Part shown: positions 25,323-33,814 of the stretch, one piece after another | How positions within the stretch are numbered: position 1 is the stretch's first letter | How the letters are laid out: each line of letters opens with the position of its first letter | DNA from: Gammaproteobacteria bacterium | GTDB taxonomy: Bacteria > Pseudomonadota > Gammaproteobacteria > Thiohalomonadales > Thiohalomonadaceae | Assembly: GCA_023228645.1 (NCBI GenBank) | Contig: JALOAT010000009.1 | Span: forward strand, 37,272-101,271 | Length of the DNA: 64,000 nucleotides | Reading direction: 5' to 3' | Notes under the pieces: generated by a model | The model's input: only the letters and a program-made list of their open reading frames with translations | What the model was told of the DNA's origin: nothing | The model's database searches: none | Position numbers and translations under genes: made by a program

Positions 25323-27833
25323 ATGGACCGGCTGCGGGAATACGAGCGCCGGCGCGACTTTCGCCGTACGCCGGAACCCCCGGGCAAACGCGCAGTGGAA
25401 GGTGGTGCGCGCTTCGTCATCCAGAAGCACGCGGCGCGTCGCCTGCACTACGACCTGCGCCTGGAGCTCGATGGCGTCCTGAAGAGTTGGGCGGTCCCCA
25501 AGGGTCCGAGCCTCGATCCCTCCGAGAAACGCCTCGCCGTGCACGTGGAGGATCACCCGCTCGATTACGCGGACTTCGAGGGCGTGATCCCGGCTGGGCA
25601 ATACGGCGCCGGAACCGTCATGGTCTGGGACACCGGCACCTGGGAGGCGGTAGGCGACGCGCGCGAGGGTTACCGCAAGGGGCGATTGCATTTGCGCCTC
25701 ACCGGCGCGCGGCTGCGTGGCGAATGGGTGTTGGCGCGCATGCACGGCGCCGAGGCCGGCGAAAACAAGCAAAACTGGCTGTTGCTGAAGGTGCGTGACG
25801 CCTACGCGCGGCCCGGCGCAAGCGCCGACGACGACCGGGCGGTGAGCGTGCTGTCGGGCCGCACCCTGGCGGAGATCGGCGCCCATCCCGAGTTCACCTG
25901 GGGCGAGTCCGGGCGCGAGCGCGCCGAGCCGCCGCACACGGAGGCGCTGCCGCCCATGATCGGCGCGCAACTGGCCACCCTGGTGAGTGCGCCGCCGCGC
26001 GGACCCGACTGGCTGCACGAGATCAAGTTCGACGGTTACCGCACCCTGTGCCGCATCGAGCGCGGCAAGGTGACGCTGTTCTCGCGCAACGGCAAGGACT
26101 GGACCGGCCGTTTCGGCGCCCTCGCGCGCGCGGTACGCGCCCTGCCGCTGCACTCCGGCTGGCTGGATGGCGAAGTGGCCGTGTTGCTGCCCGACGGCCG
26201 CACCAGTTTCGGCGGCCTGCAGCAGGCACTCAGCGCTGGGCGCGACCACGATCTCGTGTATTTCCTGTTCGACCTGCTGTATGCCAACGGCGAAGACCTC
26301 ACGCGCCGGCCGCTGCGCGAGCGCAAGGCGTTGCTCGCCGGTCTGCTCGAACACCTGGGCACCGCGGTGTCGCCGCTGCGCCTGGCCGAACACATCGAGG
26401 GCGACGGCGAGGCGGTGTTCCAGGAGGCCTGTCGGCTCGGCCTCGAGGGCGTGGTCTCCAAGCGCGCCGGCGCCGGCCACGTGCCGGCGCGCACCCGCGA
26501 CTGGCTGAAGGTGAAGTGCCTGGCGCGCCAGGAATTCGTGATTGGCGGGTTTTCCGCGCCGAGCGGCGCGCGGTCGGGCTTCGGCGCCCTGCTGCTCGGT
26601 GTCTACGAGGGGCCGCGCCTGCGTTACGTGGGGCGGGTGGGTACGGGCTTCGACGAAGCCACACTGCGCGATCTGCGCGCGCGGCTCGATGCCTTGGTCA
26701 TGCCCGTTTCGCCCTTTGCCGACGCCGTCCCCAGGGCGCGCAGCGGCAAGAACGTGGTGAGCTTCGTGCAACCGGTGCTGGTGGCCGAGGTGGCGTTCGT
26801 GGAGTGGACCGCCGACGGCGTGCTGCGCCAACCCTCGTTCCAGGGCCTGCGCGAGGACAAGGCGCCCCACGAGGTGCACCGGGAAGGCGCGGCCGGTATT
26901 CCACCGCCCGTGCCGGCAACGTCCGCCCCGGGCGCGCCGCTACGCACGCGCATCGCCGGACTGCGGCTTTCCAATCCGGACAAGGTCCTCTACCCGGAAC
27001 AGGGCCTCACCAAGCGCGATCTGGCGCTGTATTACGCATCCGTCGCCGATCACCTGCTGCCCGACCTGGCCGGACGGCCGCTCACCTTGCTGCGTTGTCC
27101 CGAGGGCCACCATCAGCAGTGTTTTTTCCAGAAACACGCCACCACCGGCCTCGCCGCGGGCATCCGCAGGATTCCGATCGCCGAGAAGCAGGGCAGCGGC
27201 ATCTACCTCGCGGTGGACGACCTCGCCGGCGTCATCGGCCTGGTGCAAATGGGCGTGCTGGAACTGCACACCTGGGGCGCGCACGCCGACGCGCCGGAAA
27301 AACCCGACCGACTGGTGTTCGACGTGGACCCGGACGAGGGCCTGCCCTGGGAGGCGGTGACCACCACCGTGCTGGCGTTGCGCGCGCGCCTCGCCGACCT
27401 CGGCCTGACGGCCTTCCTGAAGACCACCGGCGGCAAGGGCCTGCACGTGGTGGTGCCATTGCTGCGGCGCCATGCCTGGGACGAGGTGAAACAGTTCGCG
27501 CACGCCCTCGCGCGCAGCCTGGTGTATGACGCGCCGCGCGCCTACACGACCAATCCTTCCAAAGCGGCGCGCCGCGGCAAGGTGTACCTCGATTACCTGC
27601 GCAACGGCCGTGGCGCCACGGCCATTGCCAACTACTCCACGCGCGCGCGCCCCGGCGCACCGGTGGCCGTGCCCATCGCCTGGGAACAGGTACAGCCGCT
27701 CCGCTCCGATGCGTTCCGCATCGACAACCTGGCCGCCCACCTGGCGGCGCGGGCGGGTGATCCCTGGGCGGACTATATGCACGCACGGGCAGCCATCACG
27801 AAGCCGATGAAGCACGCCCTCGGCCTCACATGA
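25323..27833 (+). CDS. ligD: DNA ligase D (phosphoesterase-ligase-polymerase)
   Basis: This 836-residue enzyme repairs double-strand breaks with Ku. Domain order is PE-LIG-POL, as in Pseudomonas. The 3'-phosphoesterase domain is at about 15-170 (FVIQKHAARRLHYDLRLELD, PLDYADFEGVIP). The ATP-dependent ligase domain has nucleophile K235 in HEIKFDGYR, then WLDGEVAVL and GLEGVVSKRAGAG. An OB fold ends near EVHREGAAG. The polymerase/primase domain begins LRLSNPDKVLYPEQGLTKRD, with catalytic D667 and D669 (FDVDPDE) and TGGKGLHVVVPL. All key residues are present. No RBS stands out near 25323. Confidence 0.97.
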   Translation: MDRLREYERRRDFRRTPEPPGKRAVEGGARFVIQKHAARRLHYDLRLELDGVLKSWAVPKGPSLDPSEKRLAVHVEDHPLDYADFEGVIPAGQYGAGTVMVWDTGTWEAVGDAREGYRKGRLHLRLTGARLRGEWVLARMHGAEAGENKQNWLLLKVRDAYARPGASADDDRAVSVLSGRTLAEIGAHPEFTWGESGRERAEPPHTEALPPMIGAQLATLVSAPPRGPDWLHEIKFDGYRTLCRIERGKVTLFSRNGKDWTGRFGALARAVRALPLHSGWLDGEVAVLLPDGRTSFGGLQQALSAGRDHDLVYFLFDLLYANGEDLTRRPLRERKALLAGLLEHLGTAVSPLRLAEHIEGDGEAVFQEACRLGLEGVVSKRAGAGHVPARTRDWLKVKCLARQEFVIGGFSAPSGARSGFGALLLGVYEGPRLRYVGRVGTGFDEATLRDLRARLDALVMPVSPFADAVPRARSGKNVVSFVQPVLVAEVAFVEWTADGVLRQPSFQGLREDKAPHEVHREGAAGIPPPVPATSAPGAPLRTRIAGLRLSNPDKVLYPEQGLTKRDLALYYASVADHLLPDLAGRPLTLLRCPEGHHQQCFFQKHATTGLAAGIRRIPIAEKQGSGIYLAVDDLAGVIGLVQMGVLELHTWGAHADAPEKPDRLVFDVDPDEGLPWEAVTTTVLALRARLADLGLTAFLKTTGGKGLHVVVPLLRRHAWDEVKQFAHALARSLVYDAPRAYTTNPSKAARRGKVYLDYLRNGRGATAIANYSTRARPGAPVAVPIAWEQVQPLRSDAFRIDNLAAHLAARAGDPWADYMHARAAITKPMKHALGLT

Positions 27834-27954
27834 CCCTGCCTCGCACTTTGACTCACGCATTTTCACGGACTGTGCCGACGTTATGCCCGGCGCCGCTTCT
27901 AGAATCGAAGTAAGGCGTGCTTTTATTTCCAACCCTGTTTCGTGAGGAGGCAAC

Positions 27955-28503
27955 ATGGCGGGCCCAACCGATAAACCGGTCGGCAGCGAGGCGGAGTCCC
28001 GCACCAGGAATGTGGCGGAAGCGACGCGTAGCGAGGCCGAGCGCATCGCGAAGGAAGCGTCCGCTGCGGGTCGCGACATCATGGACCGGCAGCGCGCATC
28101 GTTTGCCTCGGAGATTGACGGCATCGTCAAGGCGCTGTACCGGACCGCCGGCGCACTGCGCGACGAACATCAGGATTCCGTCGCCCACTACGCACAGCGC
28201 GCAGCGGACGGGCTGTCGGACTTCTCCCGCAAACTGCGGGACGAGGACCTCGGTTCGCTGGTGGACCGCATCAACGGTTATGCGCGCCGCCAGCCCGGTG
28301 TGTTTCTTGGCGGCGCCGTGGCTGCCGGATTCATGCTGTCTCGCTTTCTGAAGAGCGGCCAGGGCGAATATCACCGCGCCTCCGCGGCAAAGCCGTACCC
28401 CGAACAGACCTCGTCGCCCTACACCACGCACGACGTGGAGGAAGGTTCGTTGGTTCATCCCAACGAGCCGCTCGGCCCCACCGCCGGGGAACACCTGCCA
28501 TGA
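27955..28503 (+). CDS. Envelope-associated helical protein of unknown function
   Basis: This 182-residue protein starts with ATG after GAGGAGG. It has a polar N-terminal half rich in charged helices (RNVAEATRSEAERIAKEASA), a single hydrophobic segment near 118-132 (GVFLGGAVAAGFMLSRFL) preceded by ARRQP, and a polar tail. The R-Q-P-G-x-x-L-G-G pattern before a C-terminal hydrophobic segment recalls ElaB/YqjD (DUF883)-type membrane-anchored ribosome-associated proteins, but the match is loose. It starts a four-gene group in which each start overlaps the previous stop. Confidence 0.6.
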   Translation: MAGPTDKPVGSEAESRTRNVAEATRSEAERIAKEASAAGRDIMDRQRASFASEIDGIVKALYRTAGALRDEHQDSVAHYAQRAADGLSDFSRKLRDEDLGSLVDRINGYARRQPGVFLGGAVAAGFMLSRFLKSGQGEYHRASAAKPYPEQTSSPYTTHDVEEGSLVHPNEPLGPTAGEHLP

Positions 28504-28676
28504 GCAAGCAACGCCAGCCGGGCGAGACGAGTTTCCCGGACATCGACGAGGTCGACGAGCAGTGGAAGGAGCCCGGGGACGAGGACAGCTTCGTGCGCGA
28601 GGCGACCTGCGAAGACGAGCCGGTGCCTGAAAAGGTCTCTGAACCAGCGAAAGAGCAGACGGGAGCATCGCAATGA
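28500..28676 (+). CDS. Small acidic protein of unknown function
   Basis: A 58-residue frame begins MSKQRQPGETSFPDIDEVDE and ends EPAKEQTGASQ. It is highly acidic with no hydrophobic segment and one cysteine (EATCEDE). The ATG overlaps the previous stop (ATGA), and its own stop overlaps the next start (ATGA at 28673-28676), which strongly supports translation. I do not recognise a family. Confidence 0.7.
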   Translation: MSKQRQPGETSFPDIDEVDEQWKEPGDEDSFVREATCEDEPVPEKVSEPAKEQTGASQ

Positions 28677-29074
28677 AAAGCGGCGACAAACCGATTACCG
28701 GGCTATTGTCCGACCTGGCCCGAGAAACCAGCGACCTGGTGCAGACCGAGGTCCGCCTGGCCAAGGCGGAGCTCTCGGAAAAGATCTCCCAGGTGAACAC
28801 CGGCGTCACATCGCTGATCAGCGGCGGCATCGTAGTGTTTGCCGGCCTGCTGTTTCTGTTGCAGGCGGTGGTGATCGTGGTGGCGCAACTGCTCGAACCC
28901 GTCACCCAACAGCCCTGGGTCGCCCCGCTCGTGGTCGGCCTCATTGTGGCCATCATTGGCTTGGTGTTGCTGCAAAAAGGCCGCCACAACCTGCAGCCGG
29001 ACACCCTGATGCCGAAGCGCAGCGCGGAATCCCTGCGCCATGATCGCGACCTGCTGAGGGAGCAATACAAATGA
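28673..29074 (+). CDS. Phage holin superfamily (Holin-X, DUF1469-type) membrane protein
   Basis: This 133-residue protein has an amphipathic N-terminal helix (LLSDLARETSDLVQTEVRLA) and two membrane helices (about 51-73 and 83-99). It fits the Actinobacterial Holin-X/DUF1469 family, which is widespread in chromosomes and not evidence of a phage. It is the third of four overlapping genes and ends in ATGA shared with the DUF3618 gene. The set probably acts at the inner membrane under stress, by inference. Confidence 0.8.
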   Translation: MKSGDKPITGLLSDLARETSDLVQTEVRLAKAELSEKISQVNTGVTSLISGGIVVFAGLLFLLQAVVIVVAQLLEPVTQQPWVAPLVVGLIVAIIGLVLLQKGRHNLQPDTLMPKRSAESLRHDRDLLREQYK

Positions 29075-29871
29075 ACGGCGAGACGCATACCACCTCCGGC
29101 GAGCGTGAGCGCATCCCTCCACGGCGGATGAACGGCGAGGCCTCGCTCGAAGAACTGCAGCACGACCTGGACCGCACGCGCGCCGACCTGAACGACACTT
29201 TGCGCGCCATCGAACAGCGCTTCTCTCCGGGCCAGATCCTCGACCAGGTCATGGACTACATCAAGGGCGGGCCGAAGGAGTATGCCCACAACCTGTCGGA
29301 GCAGGTGAAGAGGAATCCGCTGCCCGTGGCCCTTATCGGCATCGGCATCGCCTGGCTCATGATGGGGCCGCGCATGGGCGAGCACGAGGTGGAGTACACC
29401 TCGGAGGGCATCGCCGAATCCATGCACGGCATGGGCGAGCGGGCGGCGGAAAAGAAGGCCGACATGCGCGCACGCATGGGCCGGCGCATCGCCGAGACCA
29501 AGGAACGTTTCGCGCACGCCTCGGAGAACCTGCGTCACCGGCGCGAGATGGCGAGCGAGCGTCGCGGCGAGATGAGTGCCCAGCTGCGTGAGCGCGGCAT
29601 GCAGGCGCGCGACAGCCTCAGCGACATGATGCACGATCAGCCCATCGTGATGGGTGCCTTGGCCGTGGCGGTGGGCGCCTTGCTCGGTGCCGGCCTGCCC
29701 GTCTCCCGCCGGGAGCGCGAGACCATGGGCGCGGCCAGCGGCGAGATGATGCATCGCGGTGAGGAGATCGTGCACAAGGCCAAGGAAGTGGGCCGCGAAG
29801 AGGCCGCACGGATGGGTGCGTCGGTGAAGGAAGGCGCCAAGGGCGAGACCTCGAGCCCCACCACGCACTGA
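29071..29871 (+). CDS. DUF3618-type membrane protein with long charged tail
   Basis: This 266-residue protein has the DUF3618 opening LEELQHDLDRTRADLNDTLR AIEQRFSPGQ near 26-55, followed by a membrane segment (VALIGIGIAWLMMG, about 86-100). A long methionine- and arginine-rich helix region runs from 105 to 190, and a second hydrophobic segment is near 191-210 (VMGALAVAVGALLGAGLPVS). Some homologues have only the first part. It closes the four-gene operon that starts at 27955. Membrane stress or shape functions have been suggested for such clusters, but the role is unknown. Confidence 0.75.
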   Translation: MNGETHTTSGERERIPPRRMNGEASLEELQHDLDRTRADLNDTLRAIEQRFSPGQILDQVMDYIKGGPKEYAHNLSEQVKRNPLPVALIGIGIAWLMMGPRMGEHEVEYTSEGIAESMHGMGERAAEKKADMRARMGRRIAETKERFAHASENLRHRREMASERRGEMSAQLRERGMQARDSLSDMMHDQPIVMGALAVAVGALLGAGLPVSRRERETMGAASGEMMHRGEEIVHKAKEVGREEAARMGASVKEGAKGETSSPTTH

Positions 29872-29887
29872 CAGGAACGGACCGAGC

Positions 29888-29909
29888 CCCGCCGCCGGAA
29901 AGCGGCGGG
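29888..29909 (+). terminator. Hairpin after the DUF3618 gene
   Basis: CCCGCCGC and GCGGCGGG form an 8-bp stem 17 bases after the stop. No T-tract follows. Confidence 0.4.
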
Positions 29910-30273
29910 CACGAGTGATCAGGGCACGGCGACGTGTCCTGTCACGGCGGCCGAGGTGCGCCGATCGTACACAGCGAATCCATCGCGGCGGTGAGCGTGC
30001 ACGCGAAGCCGGGACCGCGTCGGGTGTGGTCCGCCTCCAAAACCGGACGGCCCGAGGCATGACGCACATTCCGGTGTGCGACTTGCTCCCTGGACGCGAC
30101 CCTTACGGGGGGGAAGCGTGGGAGCGGTTCCTCCGCCTCGCGGGTCTTTGCACACCGCTTTAACGGTCGTGCGTGCCCCGGTTCGCCTTTTCCTGTTTTT
30201 CTAAGAAGAAAAGAAACGGCTCAACGCAGAGGCGCAGAGAAATGAATTTGTGGGCCGGGGTTACACGCCCCTT
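29910..30273. other. Intergenic stretch with a family D repeat
   Basis: No convincing gene. A copy of the purine-rich repeat (CAACGCAGAGGCGCAGAGAA) lies at about 30216-30241, preceded by AAGAAAAGAAACGG. The rest has no feature I can name. Confidence 0.5.
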
Positions 30274-30418
30274 CTCCCGGAGCAGTCTCTTGGTCCCCTT
30301 CTTGCCCCCTCTCCCGGAGGGAGAAGGGACGGATCTGTTAGCGGCGGCCGGGTTAATGAGTTAGTGCCAAGCTTCTGTCTCTCGTGGAAATGATGTGACC
30401 AAGAGACAGCTCCCGGAG
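30274..30418. mobile_element. 127-bp element with IS50-like ends and 9-bp target duplication
   Basis: The left end CAGTCTCTTGGTCCCCTT (30283 on) and right end GATGTGACCAAGAGACAG (to 30409) are inverted repeats resembling IS50/Tn5-type ends (CTGTCTCTT...). The element is flanked by CTCCCGGAG at 30274-30282 and again at 30410-30418, a 9-bp direct repeat of the size made by IS50-group transposases. It has no coding capacity, so it would be a MITE moved by a transposase elsewhere. Confidence 0.65.
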
Positions 30419-30478
30419 GGAGGGAGTGTGCGCAAGCTCTGACGTCCCCTCCTCCACCGCGAAAGCGGCGACGTAGGT

Positions 30479-31141
30479 TCAGCGCGACAACTGCCGATCG
30501 AGCTCGGCCAACCGCTCGGGCGCGCCCACGTCCACCCAGCCGCCGGTCCACAGCTCGCCGGTCACGCGCCCGTGGGCCATGGCCAGGCGCAACAGCGGCG
30601 CGAGCGGGAAGCGGCCCGGGGCGCAGTCCAGGAACAGCTCGGGGCGGTAGATGCCGATGCCGGCGTAGGTCAGGCGCGGTTCGCCGTCGGCGATCACCAG
30701 TCCGTCGGTGCCGAGCACAAAATCCCCCTGCGGATGCTGCACCGGATTACGCACCAACACCAGATGGGCGAGCCCGGCCGGCGAGCGGCGCAGCCGATCG
30801 TAGGGGTAGTCGGTCCATACATCACCGTTCACCACCACGAAAGGCCCCGGCCCCAACAGGGGCAGGGCCCGGTAGATGCCGCCGCCGGTCTCCAGGGCGG
30901 TCTCTTCCGGCGAATAGGTGATGCGGGCCCCATAGCGCGCGCCGTCGCCCAGCGCCGCCTCGATCTTTTCACCCAGGTGCGCATGGTTGATGACGATGTC
31001 CGTGAAGCCGGCGGCCACCAGGGCCTCCAGGTGATACGCGATGAGTGGTTTGCCGCCCGCCAGCAACAGGGGCTTGGGGGTCTGGTCGGTGAGGGGCCGC
31101 ATACGTTCGCCGCGGCCCGCGGCGAGGATCATTGCCTTCAT
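30479..31141 (-). CDS. murU: MurU-like sugar-1-phosphate nucleotidyltransferase
   Basis: The 220-residue protein starts MKAMILAAGRGERMRPLTDQ and continues TPKPLL, the nucleotidyltransferase signature loop. It has EETALETGGGIYRALPLLG, VVNGDVWTDYPYD (metal-binding Asp) and GWVDVGAPERLAEL. Size and motifs fit MurU, which makes UDP-MurNAc from MurNAc-1-phosphate in cell-wall recycling. The usual partner amgK is not next to it; the gene is alone between repeats, so a related sugar nucleotidyltransferase cannot be ruled out. Confidence 0.78.
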   Translation of the reverse strand: MKAMILAAGRGERMRPLTDQTPKPLLLAGGKPLIAYHLEALVAAGFTDIVINHAHLGEKIEAALGDGARYGARITYSPEETALETGGGIYRALPLLGPGPFVVVNGDVWTDYPYDRLRRSPAGLAHLVLVRNPVQHPQGDFVLGTDGLVIADGEPRLTYAGIGIYRPELFLDCAPGRFPLAPLLRLAMAHGRVTGELWTGGWVDVGAPERLAELDRQLSR

Positions 31142-31267
31142 TTTTTGGTTTCGTTCAGGTCGCCGAACGCGTACTTTACCGCGTTCGCCGGGCGGGGATG
31201 CCAGGCAATGCTTTCTTGATTACAATGCTCAACTAATTGATGAAGCGGATCGGCCGCAGGAGTCCCC

Positions 31268-31702
31268 ATGAAGATCAGCGAAACCGAAATGGAACTGAGC
31301 AGCGGCATCGCCGCATTCGAGGGCAAGCACTTCGCCACCGCCATGCAATTGCTCATGCCGTTGGCCGAGGCCGGCGAGCCCGAGGCCCAGTACCGTGTGG
31401 CCATCATCCAGCAGAACGGCCTGCTCGGCGCCCCGCACGGCGCCGATGCCCTCAAGTGGATGCGCGCCGCCGCCGAACAGGGCCACGCCCTCGCCCAGCA
31501 CGGCCTCGGCTTCATGTACCTGGAGGGTGAATGCCAGGAAAAGGACGAGGCCCAGGCGGCCCTATGGTTCCGCCGCGCCGCCGACCAGGGTCTGGCCGGC
31601 TCGCTCACCACGCTGGCCATGCTCTATCAGGAAGGCCGCGGCGTAGCGAAGGATGAAGACGAGGCCAAGCGGCTGTTCAAGCAGGCCGGCTTCGATTTCT
31701 GA
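31268..31702 (+). CDS. Sel1-like repeat protein
   Basis: This 144-residue protein is built of about three to four Sel1/TPR-like repeats: AEAGEPEAQYRVAIIQQNGL, AAEQGHALAQHGLGFMYLEG, AADQGLAGSLTTLAMLYQEG. Such helical repeats bind proteins, often in envelope signalling. No signal peptide is seen, so it is probably cytoplasmic. GCAGGAG ahead of the ATG supports the start. Confidence 0.85.
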   Translation: MKISETEMELSSGIAAFEGKHFATAMQLLMPLAEAGEPEAQYRVAIIQQNGLLGAPHGADALKWMRAAAEQGHALAQHGLGFMYLEGECQEKDEAQAALWFRRAADQGLAGSLTTLAMLYQEGRGVAKDEDEAKRLFKQAGFDF

Positions 31703-32237
31703 TTCCCGCCCGAGTCCGTAGCCCGGCTGGAGCGGAGCGAAATCCGGGGGTCGCGGCCAGGAAGAGTACGGCACAACGCAAAGACGCAGAGAACGCAAAG
31801 GAATACAGGTCAAACAGCCGTAGGTCACGTTGCGAAGCTACGTGACTCTTCCAACCGTGCATTGTCACGTAGGCGCTGCGCGCCAATGTGACCTACGAAA
31901 ACCCAAACAGCCGCCGTAGGTCACGTTGCGATGATCGGCTCCACTGAAAGTCGGGCGACGGTATCAACACGCCTGTGAATTGGGTACGGCGAAGATCACG
32001 CGCCATGCCGGGCCTGCGAGGAGTTAGGAAATCCCCCTGAATTGCGTGCGTTTAGAGGCCGCCTGCGCCCGGAATGAAGAGGTCAACAGCTGTGTTTTCC
32101 TGTCATCCGGCGAGGGTGTATTCCTGCACGCCCGGCGAAACCCGGGGTCCACGCCAGGGGCCGAAGATGGGTTCCGGGTTGCGCCGCGTTCCCCGGCCGG
32201 ATGTTGTTACAATGCGCGGAATTCAGTGGGGGGACCA
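31703..32237. repeat. Repeat-filled gap: families H, D and A
   Basis: The stretch holds GTAGCCCGGCTGGAGCGGAG (31720 on, family H, related to 63552 on), a purine-rich family D copy (31758-31806) and family A palindromes (31820-31930). The last about 300 bases before 32238 show no gene; an in-frame extension of the lipoprotein gene to 32046 is not supported because the lipobox start is at 32238. Confidence 0.7.
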
Positions 32238-33326
32238 ATGAAAACAACGACATCCATTCTGATCCTGGCCCTTGCGGCGCTGCTCGCCGGGTGCGGCGCG
32301 CCCAAGGTGGGCATGTACCGCGGCGGCCCGTCGCACGCGGGTGTGTACGACGCCGCCGGCGTGCCGCAACTCCAGGCGGTGCACTGGAAATTCGCCACCG
32401 GCAGCCCGATCAACACCTCGCCCACGGTGTTCAACGGCGTGGCCTATGTCGGCAATCAGGAAGGCTACGTGTTCGCCGTCGCGGTCGAAGACGGCCGCGA
32501 GCGCTGGCGCTTCAAGACCGGCAGCGCAGTGGGTGGCGCGCCCGTGGTCACCGAGTCCCACGCCTACGTCAGCAGCCAGGACGGCCACCTCTATGCCCTC
32601 GACGTGCGCACCGGGCAACCGAGCTGGGACTACACGGCGGATGCGGCGCTCACCACGGCGCCGGTACTGGTGAACGGGCGGTTGTATGTGGGCGCCACCG
32701 ACGGACACCTGCACGCCGTGGATGCCACCAATGGCCGCGCGCTCTGGCGCGTGCGCGTGGGCGGCGCCATCTACGCCTCGCCCGCGGTGCACGCCGATCA
32801 GGTCGTGTTCGGCGCCGACGACGGCTACCTGTATGCGCTGCGCACCGATGACGGCCAGGAGCGCTGGCGCTTCCGCACCCGCAACGCGGTGCAGGCCGCG
32901 CCGGTCCTGACCGATACGGTCGCCCTAGCGGGCAGCCGCGATCACACGCTGTATGCCGTCGACATGCAGACCGGCCAGACCGTATGGCGGCGCCAGTTCA
33001 ACGGCCCCATGCAGAGCGCGCCCGCGGTGGTGAAAAACACGGTGATCTTCGGCAGCAACGACGGCTACGTGTACGCGGTGGACCTGGCATCGGGAGAACA
33101 GCGCTGGAAGTTCCGCACCCGCGACTGGGTCGCCGGCGGCGCGGCGGTGGCGGGCGAGTTGGTCTACGTGGGCAGCTACGACCGTCACGTGTACGCGCTG
33201 AACCTGCGCGACGGCACGGCACGCTGGAACTTCCGCACCGACGGCGCCGTAGCGACTGCACCGGTGGTCGATGGCAAATTCGTGTACTTCGGCAGCATGG
33301 ACGGGCACCTGTACGCCGTGAAGTGA
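32238..33326 (+). CDS. PQQ-like beta-propeller lipoprotein
   Basis: ATG at 32238 starts a lipoprotein signal peptide with lipobox LAGC at 16-19, giving 362 residues. The mature part has about eight repeats of the PQQ-like propeller blade, for example VAYVGNQEGYVFAVAVEDGR, AYVSSQDGHLYALDVRTGQP and LYVGATDGHLHAVDATNGRA. It resembles BamB in general plan but lies alone rather than near other Bam or tRNA-synthetase genes, and I see no PQQ-binding residues that prove an enzyme. It is likely a periplasmic scaffold anchored to a membrane. A strong terminator follows. Confidence 0.85.
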   Translation: MKTTTSILILALAALLAGCGAPKVGMYRGGPSHAGVYDAAGVPQLQAVHWKFATGSPINTSPTVFNGVAYVGNQEGYVFAVAVEDGRERWRFKTGSAVGGAPVVTESHAYVSSQDGHLYALDVRTGQPSWDYTADAALTTAPVLVNGRLYVGATDGHLHAVDATNGRALWRVRVGGAIYASPAVHADQVVFGADDGYLYALRTDDGQERWRFRTRNAVQAAPVLTDTVALAGSRDHTLYAVDMQTGQTVWRRQFNGPMQSAPAVVKNTVIFGSNDGYVYAVDLASGEQRWKFRTRDWVAGGAAVAGELVYVGSYDRHVYALNLRDGTARWNFRTDGAVATAPVVDGKFVYFGSMDGHLYAVK

Positions 33327-33348
33327 CGCGTAGCATCCCGGAACCGAT

Positions 33349-33379
33349 AAAACGGGCGTCAGTGACGCCCGTTTTTTTT
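33349..33379 (+). terminator. Rho-independent terminator after the lipoprotein gene
   Basis: AAAACGGGCGTC-agt-GACGCCCGTTTT forms a perfect stem with an eight-T run, 22 bases after the stop codon. Confidence 0.95.
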
Positions 33380-33645
33380 GCCGGAAGGAGCGAAGACTGC
33401 GAGGACCCATTGCGCAATCTTGCGTCCGGTTCGCGAAAAAGCGGTCGGTAGCGCGCGATGCTGTTCGCTAGCCTCTCCCGAATATCGTTCTGCTCCGTCA
33501 GCCGGCGAAAGCCGTGCAGTCGGAATGGATTCCGGCTTTCGCCGGGATGTCTTTATCGCGGCGCCCGTCCTGTCCCGAGTCGCTTGCCGCGGCGCTACAC
33601 AACCGGCGACGGAACCTCCCCCGCAGCGGGTGTTCAAAGCAGAGG
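33380..33645. repeat. Gap with a perfect 13-bp inverted repeat
   Basis: CCGGCGAAAGCCG (33502-33514) and CGGCTTTCGCCGG (33533-33545) are perfect reverse complements around GTGCAGTCGGAATGGATTC. The core resembles the hairpin at 1104-1121. No gene is seen in the rest. Confidence 0.6.
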
Positions 33646-33803
33646 CTTAGGGAAACGCTGATTTAATCGGCGTTTCCCGCGGCATATGGATGTGCCGCCA
33701 TTTTCTTCCACACAAGCGGTTGTTGTGAAGGCGAGCAAAAACCACGCTTCTTGCTCGCCGTGCGCTGAGAAAGCCAGGATGGCTTTATTCAGCGTTTCCT
33801 TAG
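33646..33803. mobile_element. MITE-like element, copy B2
   Basis: A 158-bp element with ends CTTAGGGAAACGCTGATTTAA and TTTATTCAGCGTTTCCTTAG, which are imperfect inverted repeats of about 20 bp. It shares the ends, the CGGCGTTTCCCGCGGC part and the GCTGAGAAAGCCAGGATGGC palindrome with copy B1 at 23797-23936. It ends 11 bases before the ATG of the HD-GYP gene and may supply its promoter. Confidence 0.8.
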
Positions 33804-33814
33804 CGGAGAAGGGC

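Noticed and set aside
28673..29074. Holin as a sign of a prophage
   Set aside because: Holin-X/DUF1469 proteins are common chromosomal membrane proteins, and no phage structural, integrase or lysis gene is nearby.
31216..31232. FNR-type box ahead of the Sel1 gene
   Set aside because: TTGATTACAATGCTCAA has a good left half but the right half does not match ATCAA at the needed spacing.
33686..33814. Upstream start for the HD-GYP gene
   Set aside because: The extra 43 residues are encoded by MITE copy B2. ATG at 33815 has a good ribosome site outside the element.
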